Shown here one piece after another: positions 9,311 through 17,134 of a stretch of DNA of 64,000 bases. A program made the position numbers and the translations under genes. The DNA is taken from contig NZ_KE383843.1 of assembly GCF_000422465.1 (NCBI RefSeq), positions 248,001-312,000 on the forward strand, read 5' to 3'. The DNA is from Paenibacillus harenae DSM 16969 (GTDB lineage: Bacteria > Bacillota > Bacilli > Paenibacillales > Paenibacillaceae). The notes beneath the pieces were generated by a model that worked only from the letters and a program-made list of their open reading frames with translations, had not been told where the DNA came from and did no database searches. Numbering within the stretch: the first letter of the stretch is position 1; each line of letters begins with the position of its first letter.

Positions 9311-10738
9311 TTACCCGACAATCGCCTCTACGAGCCCTTCTTCTTTCGCTTCGATCGTTACGTAGCCGCCAAGTGCGCCCTGAATCGGTTCAATGACAAT
9401 ATCGGCCTGCTTGGAAACCTGAATGTTGTTCGGACGTATTGCGGACAAGTCCGGAATGTATAAAACCACCTTCCCGTTTCTCTCCGCTTCCCACGTTGAA
9501 ATAAGCTTCTTCTTCCCGTAATCGTAGTGATACGATAGCAGATTTCCGGCGATCGTAACGGGGTAGCCCCGCTCCAATCCGCTATAGTTCGGGTCGTTCT
9601 CCATCCCCTGGTAATACACCCAATAGGTGCTGCTCCACAAATATTTTTCCAGAATCCTCGTCATATGCTCGATGAGCCGGTTCGTGAACGTGCCGCTCGG
9701 GAACGCCCCCCACTCGCCGACGATTACGGGAACCTGCAGCTCTTCCTGCGAAGCGCGCTTCTGCGCGAATAGGTTCGTAACATTTTCATAATTGTAAACC
9801 TCGCCATAATCGGAAAGCTCCAAATCTACGATGGCATCGTAGCCGTGAGGCGCATAGACTTGCTGCATATCCACCTGTCCGTCCGGGCTGCCGATCTTCC
9901 CGATTCCGGTTTGGATGAACGAGCTGCTGTAGATGTTGCCGCCGGTTGTCAGCGGAATGTCGGTCGACTTGCGAATGGCGCGCAGCATCCGGTTGTAGAA
10001 TGGCATGAGCACTTCCCGGTCGAATTTCATGAATTGATCAGTCAGGATCCGCTTCATCGTTTCGCTTTCTTCGGGCGTAACGGCTTTCACGTTCGTCATA
10101 TCGAAGCTGGGGTTTGTCTGCATTATGGTAGCGACCGCCGTGCCGAACGCTTGCGGCGCTATGCTGCCCATATAGGGCTCGTTCATCGGCTCGAATCCGA
10201 TCAAATTGGGATAACCTTTGAACTTGGCGGCAATATGCTCCCACATCGCTTCGTAATGGTCCAGTAAGCCGACGCCGTCGGACGCCGGTTTATTCGCCCA
10301 GAAATTGTCCGCCGCTCTGATGACGGCCGGACTCTTCAAATAGGCTTCGTACCAAACGGCACAATCCTCGGGATGCGGAAGGCCTTCGTCCAGAGCCGCC
10401 CAATCCGGCGCGCCGTCCGCGAATTTCGTGGCGAACAGGTCTTGGTGCATATCCAGCAGAATATAAATCCCGCACTTTTCGGCCTCATGAATGACTTCCG
10501 CTACTTTATCCAGGTAAACTTCGTCATACACGCCAGGCTCCGGCTCGACGCCATCCCAGAAGATGCCAAGCCGAACCAAGTTGAAGCCCCGCCTGGCGTA
10601 ATGGCGAAGCAGCTCCATCGTGTTTGGCTCGAGATAACCCATGTTTTTCTTCTTGCAAACGAGATTAATGCCGTTCAGGATGATCTGATGGCCGTCCTCA
10701 TTCCTGAATTTCATGCCTGCTGCTTGAATTCGTTTCAT
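9311..10738 (-). CDS. GH5 endoglycoceramidase-like glycosidase (copy 2)
   Basis: Paralogue of the enzyme at 2559-3974, of almost the same length (about 475 residues) and clearly similar along its whole length. Acid/base Glu187 lies in FEPMNEPYMG and nucleophile Glu342 in VIVGEWGAF. The MHQDLFATKFADGAPDWAALD segment is nearly identical to copy 1 while surface loops differ (for example residues 225-235 and 305-320). ATG at 10738 is used; a TTG at 10744 has better spacing to GAGAGG and would add two residues. No export signal is present. It is placed in the ABC importer operon between the deacetylase remnant and GH106, so the two copies serve two operons of the same putative regulon. Confidence 0.9.
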   Translation of the reverse strand: MKRIQAAGMKFRNEDGHQIILNGINLVCKKKNMGYLEPNTMELLRHYARRGFNLVRLGIFWDGVEPEPGVYDEVYLDKVAEVIHEAEKCGIYILLDMHQDLFATKFADGAPDWAALDEGLPHPEDCAVWYEAYLKSPAVIRAADNFWANKPASDGVGLLDHYEAMWEHIAAKFKGYPNLIGFEPMNEPYMGSIAPQAFGTAVATIMQTNPSFDMTNVKAVTPEESETMKRILTDQFMKFDREVLMPFYNRMLRAIRKSTDIPLTTGGNIYSSSFIQTGIGKIGSPDGQVDMQQVYAPHGYDAIVDLELSDYGEVYNYENVTNLFAQKRASQEELQVPVIVGEWGAFPSGTFTNRLIEHMTRILEKYLWSSTYWVYYQGMENDPNYSGLERGYPVTIAGNLLSYHYDYGKKKLISTWEAERNGKVVLYIPDLSAIRPNNIQVSKQADIVIEPIQGALGGYVTIEAKEEGLVEAIVG

Positions 10739-10757
10739 ATCCAATCCATCCTCTCCG

Positions 10758-11395
10758 TCATGTCTGATCTACTTCCGCGTCCGCGATCGCCAGCAGCTCA
10801 CTTACAGTCGCAAGCTGCCAGCCTTCCCCAATCAGTTCGTCTACAAGAATGCGGACGGCTTCAACGGTCTGGGAACGGTCGCCGTAACCATCGTGAAACA
10901 GCAACATGGAGCCGTTGCCGAGACTTCCGCGCGTGTTCTCCAAAATGGTTTCGATACCAGGCTGTTACCAGTCCCGGCTCTCCAAATTGACGGCGCCAAT
11001 GCTTCTGTAGCCGAGGTCGTCCGCCAAGGACAGGATATCGTCATTCACATCCAGGAACGGCGGTCGGAAATTCCGTACGGGCGCACCCGTGATCGCGTGG
11101 ATCCGTGATCGCGTGGATCCGTTCATCGGTCCGGACAAGCTCAGCGCGCCTCCTCCGTCGTCAGCCGGGTCAAATAAGGGTGCGTATACTTATGGTTCGC
11201 GATCTCATGCCCTTCCGCATGGACTGCAGCTGCGGTATCCGGGTGCACATCGATCTGGGAGCCGAGCATGAAGAAGGTCGCTTTGCCGCCTACCTTCCTG
11301 AAGATCTCCAGCAATTGCGGCGTATAAACTGGATTCGGTCCGTCGTCGAACATAAACGCGACGATTTTTGTTTGTGTGGGCACTCTATGCACCAT
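10758..11395 (-). pseudogene. Polysaccharide deacetylase (NodB-like), multiply broken
   Basis: Coding remnants on the minus strand give a recognisable NodB-domain carbohydrate esterase: IVAFMFDDGPNPVYTPQLLE, then HEIANHKYTHPYLTRL with the metal-binding His pair, then, in another frame, RNFRPPF and finally GSMLLFHDGYGDRSQTVEAV. At least three lesions are visible: a frame change at about 11146-11150 that creates TGA after TTEEAR; a 16-base exact tandem duplication at 11088-11119 that shifts the frame again; and an in-frame TAA near 10966-10968 (DW-stop-QPGIE). The start at 11395 is approximate. It sits inside the operon between the solute-binding protein and GH5 copy 2. The intact enzyme would remove acetyl groups from glycans. 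Confidence 0.85.
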
Positions 11396-11555
11396 CGCTT
11401 GACATGACTTACCTCTTTGCTCCAATTTAGAATCAACGGGCAGACAGCCGTCGACGATCACGCCATCCACGCTTTTAAAAATAGCATCCGCCGCACCGGA
11501 AAACGATATGCGATCGCGCCATTTTCCCGGCAGCCGCGCATTGACCGGCGCTAAT

Positions 11556-11587
11556 AACAAGACCTTGGCGCGGGCCAAGGTCTTGTT
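11556..11587 (-). terminator. Long perfect hairpin after solute-binding protein gene
   Basis: A 14-base perfect inverted repeat (AACAAGACCTTGGC, loop GCGG) lies 12 bases past the stop of the lipoprotein gene. The T tract after it on the minus strand is weak (TTGTTATTAG), so it may act as a partial terminator or as a 3-prime stabiliser that keeps lipoprotein mRNA more abundant than the downstream enzyme genes. Confidence 0.7.
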
Positions 11588-11599
11588 GGACGTACAATC

Positions 11600-13321
11600 T
11601 TATTTCACCGACTTCACGGAGTCGTACCATTCATTGACTTCCTTCGTGATAGCGTCCCCGCCGGTCGACTTCCACTTTTCGACGAACGCATCGAATGTAT
11701 CGGCTGGCTGCTTGCCGTAAATAATTTGGATAAATGTGTCCATCTGCATTTTGCGGAGCAGCTCGTTCCTCGAAGACATCGTCGATGTCGGCGGCCCTTG
11801 GAAATACTCCGGAACATCGGCGTCCGTCTGGGTGGAGATAACGGCGACCGCTTGAACGGAAATTCCGGCCAGCGGGTTCGAATCATCGGGGCCGACGGCG
11901 CCGACAGGCGCGCCCAGTACGAAGTCCTTATTCGTCTCCGCTTCTCCTTTGGCATTTCGGAGCGTGCCCTCCAATTGTTTCGACGGATACGTAACCGCAT
12001 TGCCCGTTAACGTGTACTTGAAGGTCTGGATCTTGCCGCCTGGTATTTGTTTCTCGTCCAGGACGGCCTTGCCGTCTCTAACCACGTAGTCGTAACCCTC
12101 TTGGAACCCCTTAAAGTAGAACGGATCCTCCTGGTTGAAAACTTCGTGCAGGTAGTTCATGTAATGGAAGAAAGCTTGAAGCGATGCTTCCGAAATGTCC
12201 TTACTGATGAGAATCGCGCCTGCAGACGGGTATCCGATCGTCCGCATGCTCTTGTCGTCCGCCCCTTCCGGAAGCGGATACGGCGCATACATCGCGGTCG
12301 GGTTGCTTGCCAGCATCAGGGAGCCGGGATAGTCCATAAGCCAAGACTCGCCGCCGAGGATGCCGACTTTGCCTGACGCGACGTCCTGGACCACCTTGTT
12401 GAAATCATGAAGGGCGATGTCGTTCGCGATATAGCCCTTATCCTTCCATTCTTTGATCTTCGCCAGGGCGGTCTTAATGCCCGGTTGAACGGATCCGTAT
12501 TGCAGCTTGCCGTCTTGGCCCGGGTACCAGCGCTCCGGAATCGCGCCGAACAAGCCAAAGATCCAGGACGAATCGCCGATCGGGTATCCGATGAAGGCAT
12601 CCTTCATGCCAAAGTCGAGCGCAATCGTGTCCTTCTTGCCATTGCCGTCCGGATCCTGGTTCGCGAACGCATCCATGACCTTCTCAAGCTCATCGACCGT
12701 CGTCGGCGCCTTCAACCCCAGTTTATCCAGCCAATCCTGGCGGATCCATATCGGCGACTGCGTCCCCATCGTTTGCCTGAGGATCGGAATCGCGAATTTC
12801 TTGCCGTCGCGAATGTACGGCTCCCAAGCCTTCGGCGAATCCGCCATCGCGGCTTTCCAGGTCGGGGAGGCGTACTTCTCGAACGCTTCGCCGACGTCCA
12901 GTACTTTACCGGATTCAAGGAACATGTTGGTCGTATTCGATTGCGTGGAAACGAAGACATCGGGTAGTTTATCGCCTCCGGACAGCATCAGCTTCAGCTT
13001 GGTGTCGTAAGAGCCGTCGCCCAGCGGCGAGGTCCACAGCGTCTCGATCTTGACGCCGAGCGTGTCGTTTGCCCAGCGGGTATGCACGTTATCCGCATAC
13101 GTTTCGCCGTTCTTGAATTTCGCCGTCGGGTCTTCGCCTCTTACGGTCGTGATCGTTACCGCCGGTTCGATCTTGCCGCTCACGATGTCCAGCTTCACAC
13201 CGCTTTCCTTGCCCGCATTGGAAGCTGTTTTATTGCCTGCATTCCCACTGCAAGCGGCCAGAGAACCGATCAGGACCGCCGAAGCAAGCACCGCAATCAG
13301 CATCCTTCCTTTTTTGATCAT
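11600..13321 (-). CDS. ABC transporter solute-binding lipoprotein (LipO/YtcQ type)
   Basis: Extracellular sugar-binding lipoprotein of about 573 residues, tethered by a lipobox: the signal peptide ends in LIGSLAAC. It belongs to the large family-1 type paired with LplB/LplC-like permeases in Paenibacillus and Bacillus. The DPDGNGKKDTIALDFG segment near residue 200 is a typical calcium-loop-like motif of this group. The start at 13321 (MIKKGRML) is preferred because GGGGG lies 8 bases upstream; two in-frame ATGs further upstream overlap that site. It has its own promoter region with a putative operator and a cre-like element, 127 bases after the LplC-type permease gene. Ligand unknown; the neighbours suggest rhamnose-containing oligosaccharides. 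Confidence 0.92.
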   Translation of the reverse strand: MIKKGRMLIAVLASAVLIGSLAACSGNAGNKTASNAGKESGVKLDIVSGKIEPAVTITTVRGEDPTAKFKNGETYADNVHTRWANDTLGVKIETLWTSPLGDGSYDTKLKLMLSGGDKLPDVFVSTQSNTTNMFLESGKVLDVGEAFEKYASPTWKAAMADSPKAWEPYIRDGKKFAIPILRQTMGTQSPIWIRQDWLDKLGLKAPTTVDELEKVMDAFANQDPDGNGKKDTIALDFGMKDAFIGYPIGDSSWIFGLFGAIPERWYPGQDGKLQYGSVQPGIKTALAKIKEWKDKGYIANDIALHDFNKVVQDVASGKVGILGGESWLMDYPGSLMLASNPTAMYAPYPLPEGADDKSMRTIGYPSAGAILISKDISEASLQAFFHYMNYLHEVFNQEDPFYFKGFQEGYDYVVRDGKAVLDEKQIPGGKIQTFKYTLTGNAVTYPSKQLEGTLRNAKGEAETNKDFVLGAPVGAVGPDDSNPLAGISVQAVAVISTQTDADVPEYFQGPPTSTMSSRNELLRKMQMDTFIQIIYGKQPADTFDAFVEKWKSTGGDAITKEVNEWYDSVKSVK

Positions 13322-13363
13322 GCTCATAACCCCCATATTATATTTGATCTTTCACTTTCATTA

Positions 13364-13377
13364 TAAAAGCGTTTTCA
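13364..13377 (-). promoter_or_regulatory. Putative CcpA cre site at solute-binding protein promoter
   Basis: The minus strand reads TGAAAACGCTTTTA, which agrees with the cre consensus TGWAARCGYTWNCW at all but one position. It abuts and overlaps by two bases a -10-like TATAAT (13360-13365), so CcpA bound here would block RNA polymerase. This fits carbon catabolite repression of the importer. Confidence 0.65.
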
Positions 13378-13384
13378 TATGCTT

Positions 13385-13423
13385 GAAATATCGCATAATT
13401 AACTTTCGATAGCGCAATCTTAA
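13385..13423 (-). promoter_or_regulatory. Putative YesN-type direct-repeat operator (site C)
   Basis: On the minus strand AAGATTGCGCTATCG is followed 21 bases later (GCG to GCG) by TTATGCGATATTTC. It matches sites A and B. It lies just upstream of a promoter with a good -10 (TATAAT) and no clear -35, the usual arrangement for an activator-dependent promoter. Confidence 0.6.
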
Positions 13424-13448
13424 CATCAGATTATTAAGTTGAGGAATA

Positions 13449-14324
13449 TTATTCCTTGACGGCCCCAATCACGATGCCCTGCGCAAAGAACCTCTGCAGA
13501 ACGGGATAAATGAGCAGGATTGGCAACGCTCCAATAATGATTTGCGCCGCTCCGATCGAACGGTTGTTCAATTTGGCGACATCTTCGGCGTTGCTGTCAT
13601 TAATGACAGGCACGGCAATAATCGATTTCAGGAACGTGCTGAGCGGCACGTTATCCGATTGCATATAAATGGTTCCCGATAACCATTCATTCCAATCGTT
13701 CACCACCATAAACATGCCCACGGTCGCAAGAACCGGAAGCGACAACGGCATGAACATGCGGGAGAATACCTGCCAATGGTTCGCCCCATCCATAAAGGCG
13801 GCTTCTTCCAGCTCTTTCGGCAGCGCTTTAAAGAAGTTCATGATCAGGATCAGGTAGAATACGTTCATCAGCGATGGGAGTACGAGCGCCCAGATAGAAT
13901 TTTTGAGGCCGATCTGGGTCACGAGCAGGTAGGTCGGAATCATCCCGCCGTTAAACAGCATGGCGACGACGAAGAAACCGATGAATCCCTTGTATCCGGC
14001 AATTCCGTCCCTTCCTCCACCCTTGGACATGACGTAAGCTGCTAAACAATTGACGATGACACCCATCGCGAGGCTTAAAGCGACCCTCTGTACGGAAACC
14101 CACACCGAGTGCACGATGTTAGGGTTTTCGAGCGCTTTCTCATAGGAATTGAAGGTCAAACCGACCGGCCAGAACGTGACTTCGTTCGCCATGACGGCCG
14201 CGCTCGAGCTTAAGGAAAGCGATATAACGTGAATGAGTGGAATGACACAAATTAAGGCAAAAATAAGCATAAAAACGTTATTGACCAATTGAAACCAACG
14301 CTGTGCTGTCGTCATCGTCTGCAT
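13449..14324 (-). CDS. ABC transporter permease, LplC/YtcP type
   Basis: Inner-membrane permease of 291 residues with six predicted membrane segments. The ATPase-contact EAA loop is ELEEAAFMDGANHWQVFSRM near residue 180, and the C-terminus LQRFFAQGIVIGAVKE is the family hallmark. The start at 14324 follows TAAGGAG by 8 bases. It is 12 bases downstream of its partner permease. No ATP-binding subunit is encoded nearby, as is normal for this family, which uses a shared MsmX-like ATPase. Confidence 0.93.
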   Translation of the reverse strand: MQTMTTAQRWFQLVNNVFMLIFALICVIPLIHVISLSLSSSAAVMANEVTFWPVGLTFNSYEKALENPNIVHSVWVSVQRVALSLAMGVIVNCLAAYVMSKGGGRDGIAGYKGFIGFFVVAMLFNGGMIPTYLLVTQIGLKNSIWALVLPSLMNVFYLILIMNFFKALPKELEEAAFMDGANHWQVFSRMFMPLSLPVLATVGMFMVVNDWNEWLSGTIYMQSDNVPLSTFLKSIIAVPVINDSNAEDVAKLNNRSIGAAQIIIGALPILLIYPVLQRFFAQGIVIGAVKE

Positions 14325-14336
14325 TCTGATTTCTCC

Positions 14337-15281
14337 TTAGAAAATTTTATGTCCCGACACGATATAGGCAATGCGATATCCCGTCACGATCAAGATTGTA
14401 GCGACTACCGATTTAAACAAACCGACCGCAGTCGCGAAGCTGTAATTCCCATCGATCAAGCCGATCCGGTAAACGAATGTGTCAATGATGTCGCCTTTCT
14501 CATATACGAGCATGTTATAAAGGTTGAAAATCTGGTCGAAGCCCGCGTTCAGCAATTGGCCGAGAGACAGCGTCAGCACGACGGTAATCGTGGGAATGAT
14601 CGATGGAATGGTAACATGCAGCGTTTGCTTCCATCTTCCTGCGCCATCCAACTGCGCAGCTTCATACAACGCCGGGTTAATGCCCGCCAATGCGGCCAGA
14701 AAGATGATGGAGCCATAGCCGAATTCCTTCCAGACTTCGGTGGACACAACGGTAGCCAGAAACCAATTGTTGTCGCCAAGGAAGAAGATCGGCTCCGCTC
14801 CCAGCGCCTTCAGCAGTTGATTGACCAGACCGGTGTCCGGGTTCAGCAGATCGATGAAGATGCCGCCGAGCACGACCCACGAGAGAAAGTGGGGCAGAAA
14901 TACGAATGTCTGGATCGTACTGCGGAAGAATTTCTTGCGAACCTCGTTAAGTAACAAGGCAAACGTTAACGTGGAAAAGAAACCGAAGACCAGCTTGAGT
15001 ATAGCGATGCGCAGGGTGTTCCAGATAACCTGGACGCTGTCCGGATACTCGAACAGAAATTTGAACTGGTCTAATCCAACCCAGTTGGACCCCAAAATAC
15101 CCTGGTAAGGCTTGTATTCCTGAAAAGCCATAACAATGCCGCCCATGGGTACGTAAACGAAAATAATTGTAAGTACAACCGCTGGCAGCAGCATCAAATA
15201 CAACTGCCAGCTGTCTTTCCTGCGAACCACCCTTTCTTTTGTTTTCTTGATCGATGTCTCTTTTCGGATCGCGGTCTCCAT
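14337..15281 (-). CDS. ABC transporter permease, LplB/YtcO type
   Basis: First gene of the importer operon; 314 residues, six membrane segments, with the short cytoplasmic lead and the MAFQEYKPYQGILGSNWVG signature of LplB-like permeases. The EAA loop is NPALYEAAQLDGAGRWKQTL near residue 215. The start at 15281 is set by AGGAGG 5 bases upstream. It is divergent from the YesM sensor kinase gene across 170 bases that hold two copies of the putative YesN half-site. It forms the channel with the LplC-type permease that follows. Confidence 0.93.
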   Translation of the reverse strand: METAIRKETSIKKTKERVVRRKDSWQLYLMLLPAVVLTIIFVYVPMGGIVMAFQEYKPYQGILGSNWVGLDQFKFLFEYPDSVQVIWNTLRIAILKLVFGFFSTLTFALLLNEVRKKFFRSTIQTFVFLPHFLSWVVLGGIFIDLLNPDTGLVNQLLKALGAEPIFFLGDNNWFLATVVSTEVWKEFGYGSIIFLAALAGINPALYEAAQLDGAGRWKQTLHVTIPSIIPTITVVLTLSLGQLLNAGFDQIFNLYNMLVYEKGDIIDTFVYRIGLIDGNYSFATAVGLFKSVVATILIVTGYRIAYIVSGHKIF

Positions 15282-15340
15282 AAGTTCCTCCTGTTGAAAT
15301 CAATTTCTTGGCTTTATTGTAAAGCCCGAGCTTCACGATT

Positions 15341-15379
15341 CGATATAACGCTATCCAAAGATAGATAACGCAATCTTAA
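15341..15379 (-). promoter_or_regulatory. Putative YesN-type direct-repeat operator (site B)
   Basis: The best-conserved copy. On the minus strand AAGATTGCGTTATC is followed by GGATAGCGTTATATCG with a GCG-to-GCG distance of 20 bases. A TACAAT -10-like element lies downstream (about 15316-15321) without a clear -35. The site sits between the importer operon and the divergent yesMN-like genes, so it could control both directions. Confidence 0.6.
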
Positions 15380-15451
15380 TTTTCTGTAGCCAATAGGCTT
15401 CCGCATGCCTACAATGAGATCAGACAAGTCCATAGCAAAGGAATCGGTGCC

Positions 15452-17131
15452 ATGTTCAAACAATACCGGACATTCTATAGCATACTCGTACTGATCTTCT
15501 TGACGACCGTAATCGTATTAAGCTTGTATACGTACACCATCAACACTAGCCTGAAAACGGTACGAACAGATATTCAATCCAATAACTTGAACCGACTGCG
15601 CTTCGTTGTTAACAATCTTGATCATAATGTTCAGCAATTGACCATGTTGTCCATGGCGCTTGAGACAGACGCTAAAGTCGGCCTGCTTCCTTCTATTCAT
15701 TTGTTGGACAACTATGATCAGGTCAAACTCATGATGGATTTAACGGACAAAATGAATCTTCAAAGCTTTTCGGAGGGATGGAACAATCAAGTGTCGATCT
15801 ACTCCCACATCCTTGGCAAGTGGATCGGTTCAACTGCAACCCAAGAAGCCCCTCCTGGCGACGTAAGTGAGGATGATTGGATTCTTGAGCCAGTGCAGGA
15901 GAGATTCTCGTCATATCGCATCCACGAAGGATACACGATCCGCGTCACGTTTCCCGTCAACAATTTGCGGGAGATGCTTGACCGGTCTAGAGTTGAGAAC
16001 AATAACCCATTTTTCTATTTTGCTGGAAATCCCATCATTTCGAACCATCGTTCGAATGACGGCGTCATTCGGAACATTATGTCCAAGCTTATCCCCTTTT
16101 TGACCGTTGGGAAAGAAGGTACCGAAGCGATCTCTGTTGATGGAACGGAATATTTGGTGACATATTTGCGATCGGATGCCTTAGGCTGGTACTTGATCAA
16201 TTATTTGCCCATGGATGAAGCGCTTAAACCGATCACAAGAACCCAAATTTTCTTCTATATCACCTGCGCCATGTTGTTTCTAGCTGGTGCAGTCATCGCT
16301 TTATTCCTTTACAGGAAAGTGCAGGTACCTCTTCTGACGCTGCTCAAAGGTGTTCGACTGCTTAAACACGGAAATTTCTCGTTCCGGATCAAGGGCGCGA
16401 GCCGCAACGAATTTGATTTTCTGTATGACAACTTCAACGAAATGGCAGCCCAGATCGAAGATTTGATCGAGAAGGTCTATAAAGAGAAAATTGCTTCGAG
16501 GGAGGCCATGGTCAAACAATTACAGGCCCAGATTAACCCTCACTTCTTGTATAACTGTCTATTCTTCATTAATAACATGACGCGCCTGGGCAATGACGAG
16601 GCCGTGACAGCGATGACGCAAAATCTGGCTGAATATTTCCGGTACTCGACGAGGCTGGACGAGCCGACGACAACGCTGGAGAAGGAATTGAGCGTAGTGA
16701 ATAACTACCTTAGAATCCAATGTCTGCGCATGGCGCGGCTCCGATACGAAATCGACATCCCGGACGGCATGATGCGGCTGAGTATTCCGAAGCTGCTGAT
16801 CCAGCCGCTGGTCGAAAACAGCGTCATTCACGGCATCGAGAAGAAGATGAGCGCGGGACTCGTCCGGATTACTGGTTACGAAGACGGGGACTGTTACCGG
16901 CTTGTTATCGAAGACGACGGCAAGGGGATGGCGGAAGAAGACATACGTGAGCTGCTTTGGCGGATGCAGCAGCCGCTTGACGACTCGATGGGCTGCGCGC
17001 TCTGGAATATCCGACAGCGTATGGACGTTCATTTCGCGGCTCCGGCCGGAATCGAGTTCGCTCGAAGCGACCTTGGCGGTTTATACGTCACTCTGTATTG
17101 GCCGAACGGTATTATAGATGAGGGGGAATAA
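15452..17131 (+). CDS. YesM-like sensor histidine kinase
   Basis: Membrane sensor kinase of 559 residues. One membrane segment at about residues 10-32, an extracytoplasmic sensing domain to about 265, a second membrane segment at about 267-290, then a HAMP region (VQVPLLTLLKGVRLLKHGNF). The phospho-acceptor is His364 in AQINPHFLYNCLFF, the His_kinase form typical of YesM/LytS proteins. The ATP-binding domain shows the N box LIQPLVENSVIHGIEKK and the G box EDDGKGM. The ribosome binding site AAAGGA lies about 11 bases before ATG 15452. It is joined to the response regulator gene by a 3-base gap and is divergent from the importer it likely senses for. Confidence 0.94.
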   Translation: MFKQYRTFYSILVLIFLTTVIVLSLYTYTINTSLKTVRTDIQSNNLNRLRFVVNNLDHNVQQLTMLSMALETDAKVGLLPSIHLLDNYDQVKLMMDLTDKMNLQSFSEGWNNQVSIYSHILGKWIGSTATQEAPPGDVSEDDWILEPVQERFSSYRIHEGYTIRVTFPVNNLREMLDRSRVENNNPFFYFAGNPIISNHRSNDGVIRNIMSKLIPFLTVGKEGTEAISVDGTEYLVTYLRSDALGWYLINYLPMDEALKPITRTQIFFYITCAMLFLAGAVIALFLYRKVQVPLLTLLKGVRLLKHGNFSFRIKGASRNEFDFLYDNFNEMAAQIEDLIEKVYKEKIASREAMVKQLQAQINPHFLYNCLFFINNMTRLGNDEAVTAMTQNLAEYFRYSTRLDEPTTTLEKELSVVNNYLRIQCLRMARLRYEIDIPDGMMRLSIPKLLIQPLVENSVIHGIEKKMSAGLVRITGYEDGDCYRLVIEDDGKGMAEEDIRELLWRMQQPLDDSMGCALWNIRQRMDVHFAAPAGIEFARSDLGGLYVTLYWPNGIIDEGE

Positions 17132-17134
17132 ACG

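Noticed and set aside
10373..10990. Open frame on the plus strand across the GH5 start
   Set aside because: Antisense to the conserved GH5 N-terminus and to the deacetylase remnant; no start signal.
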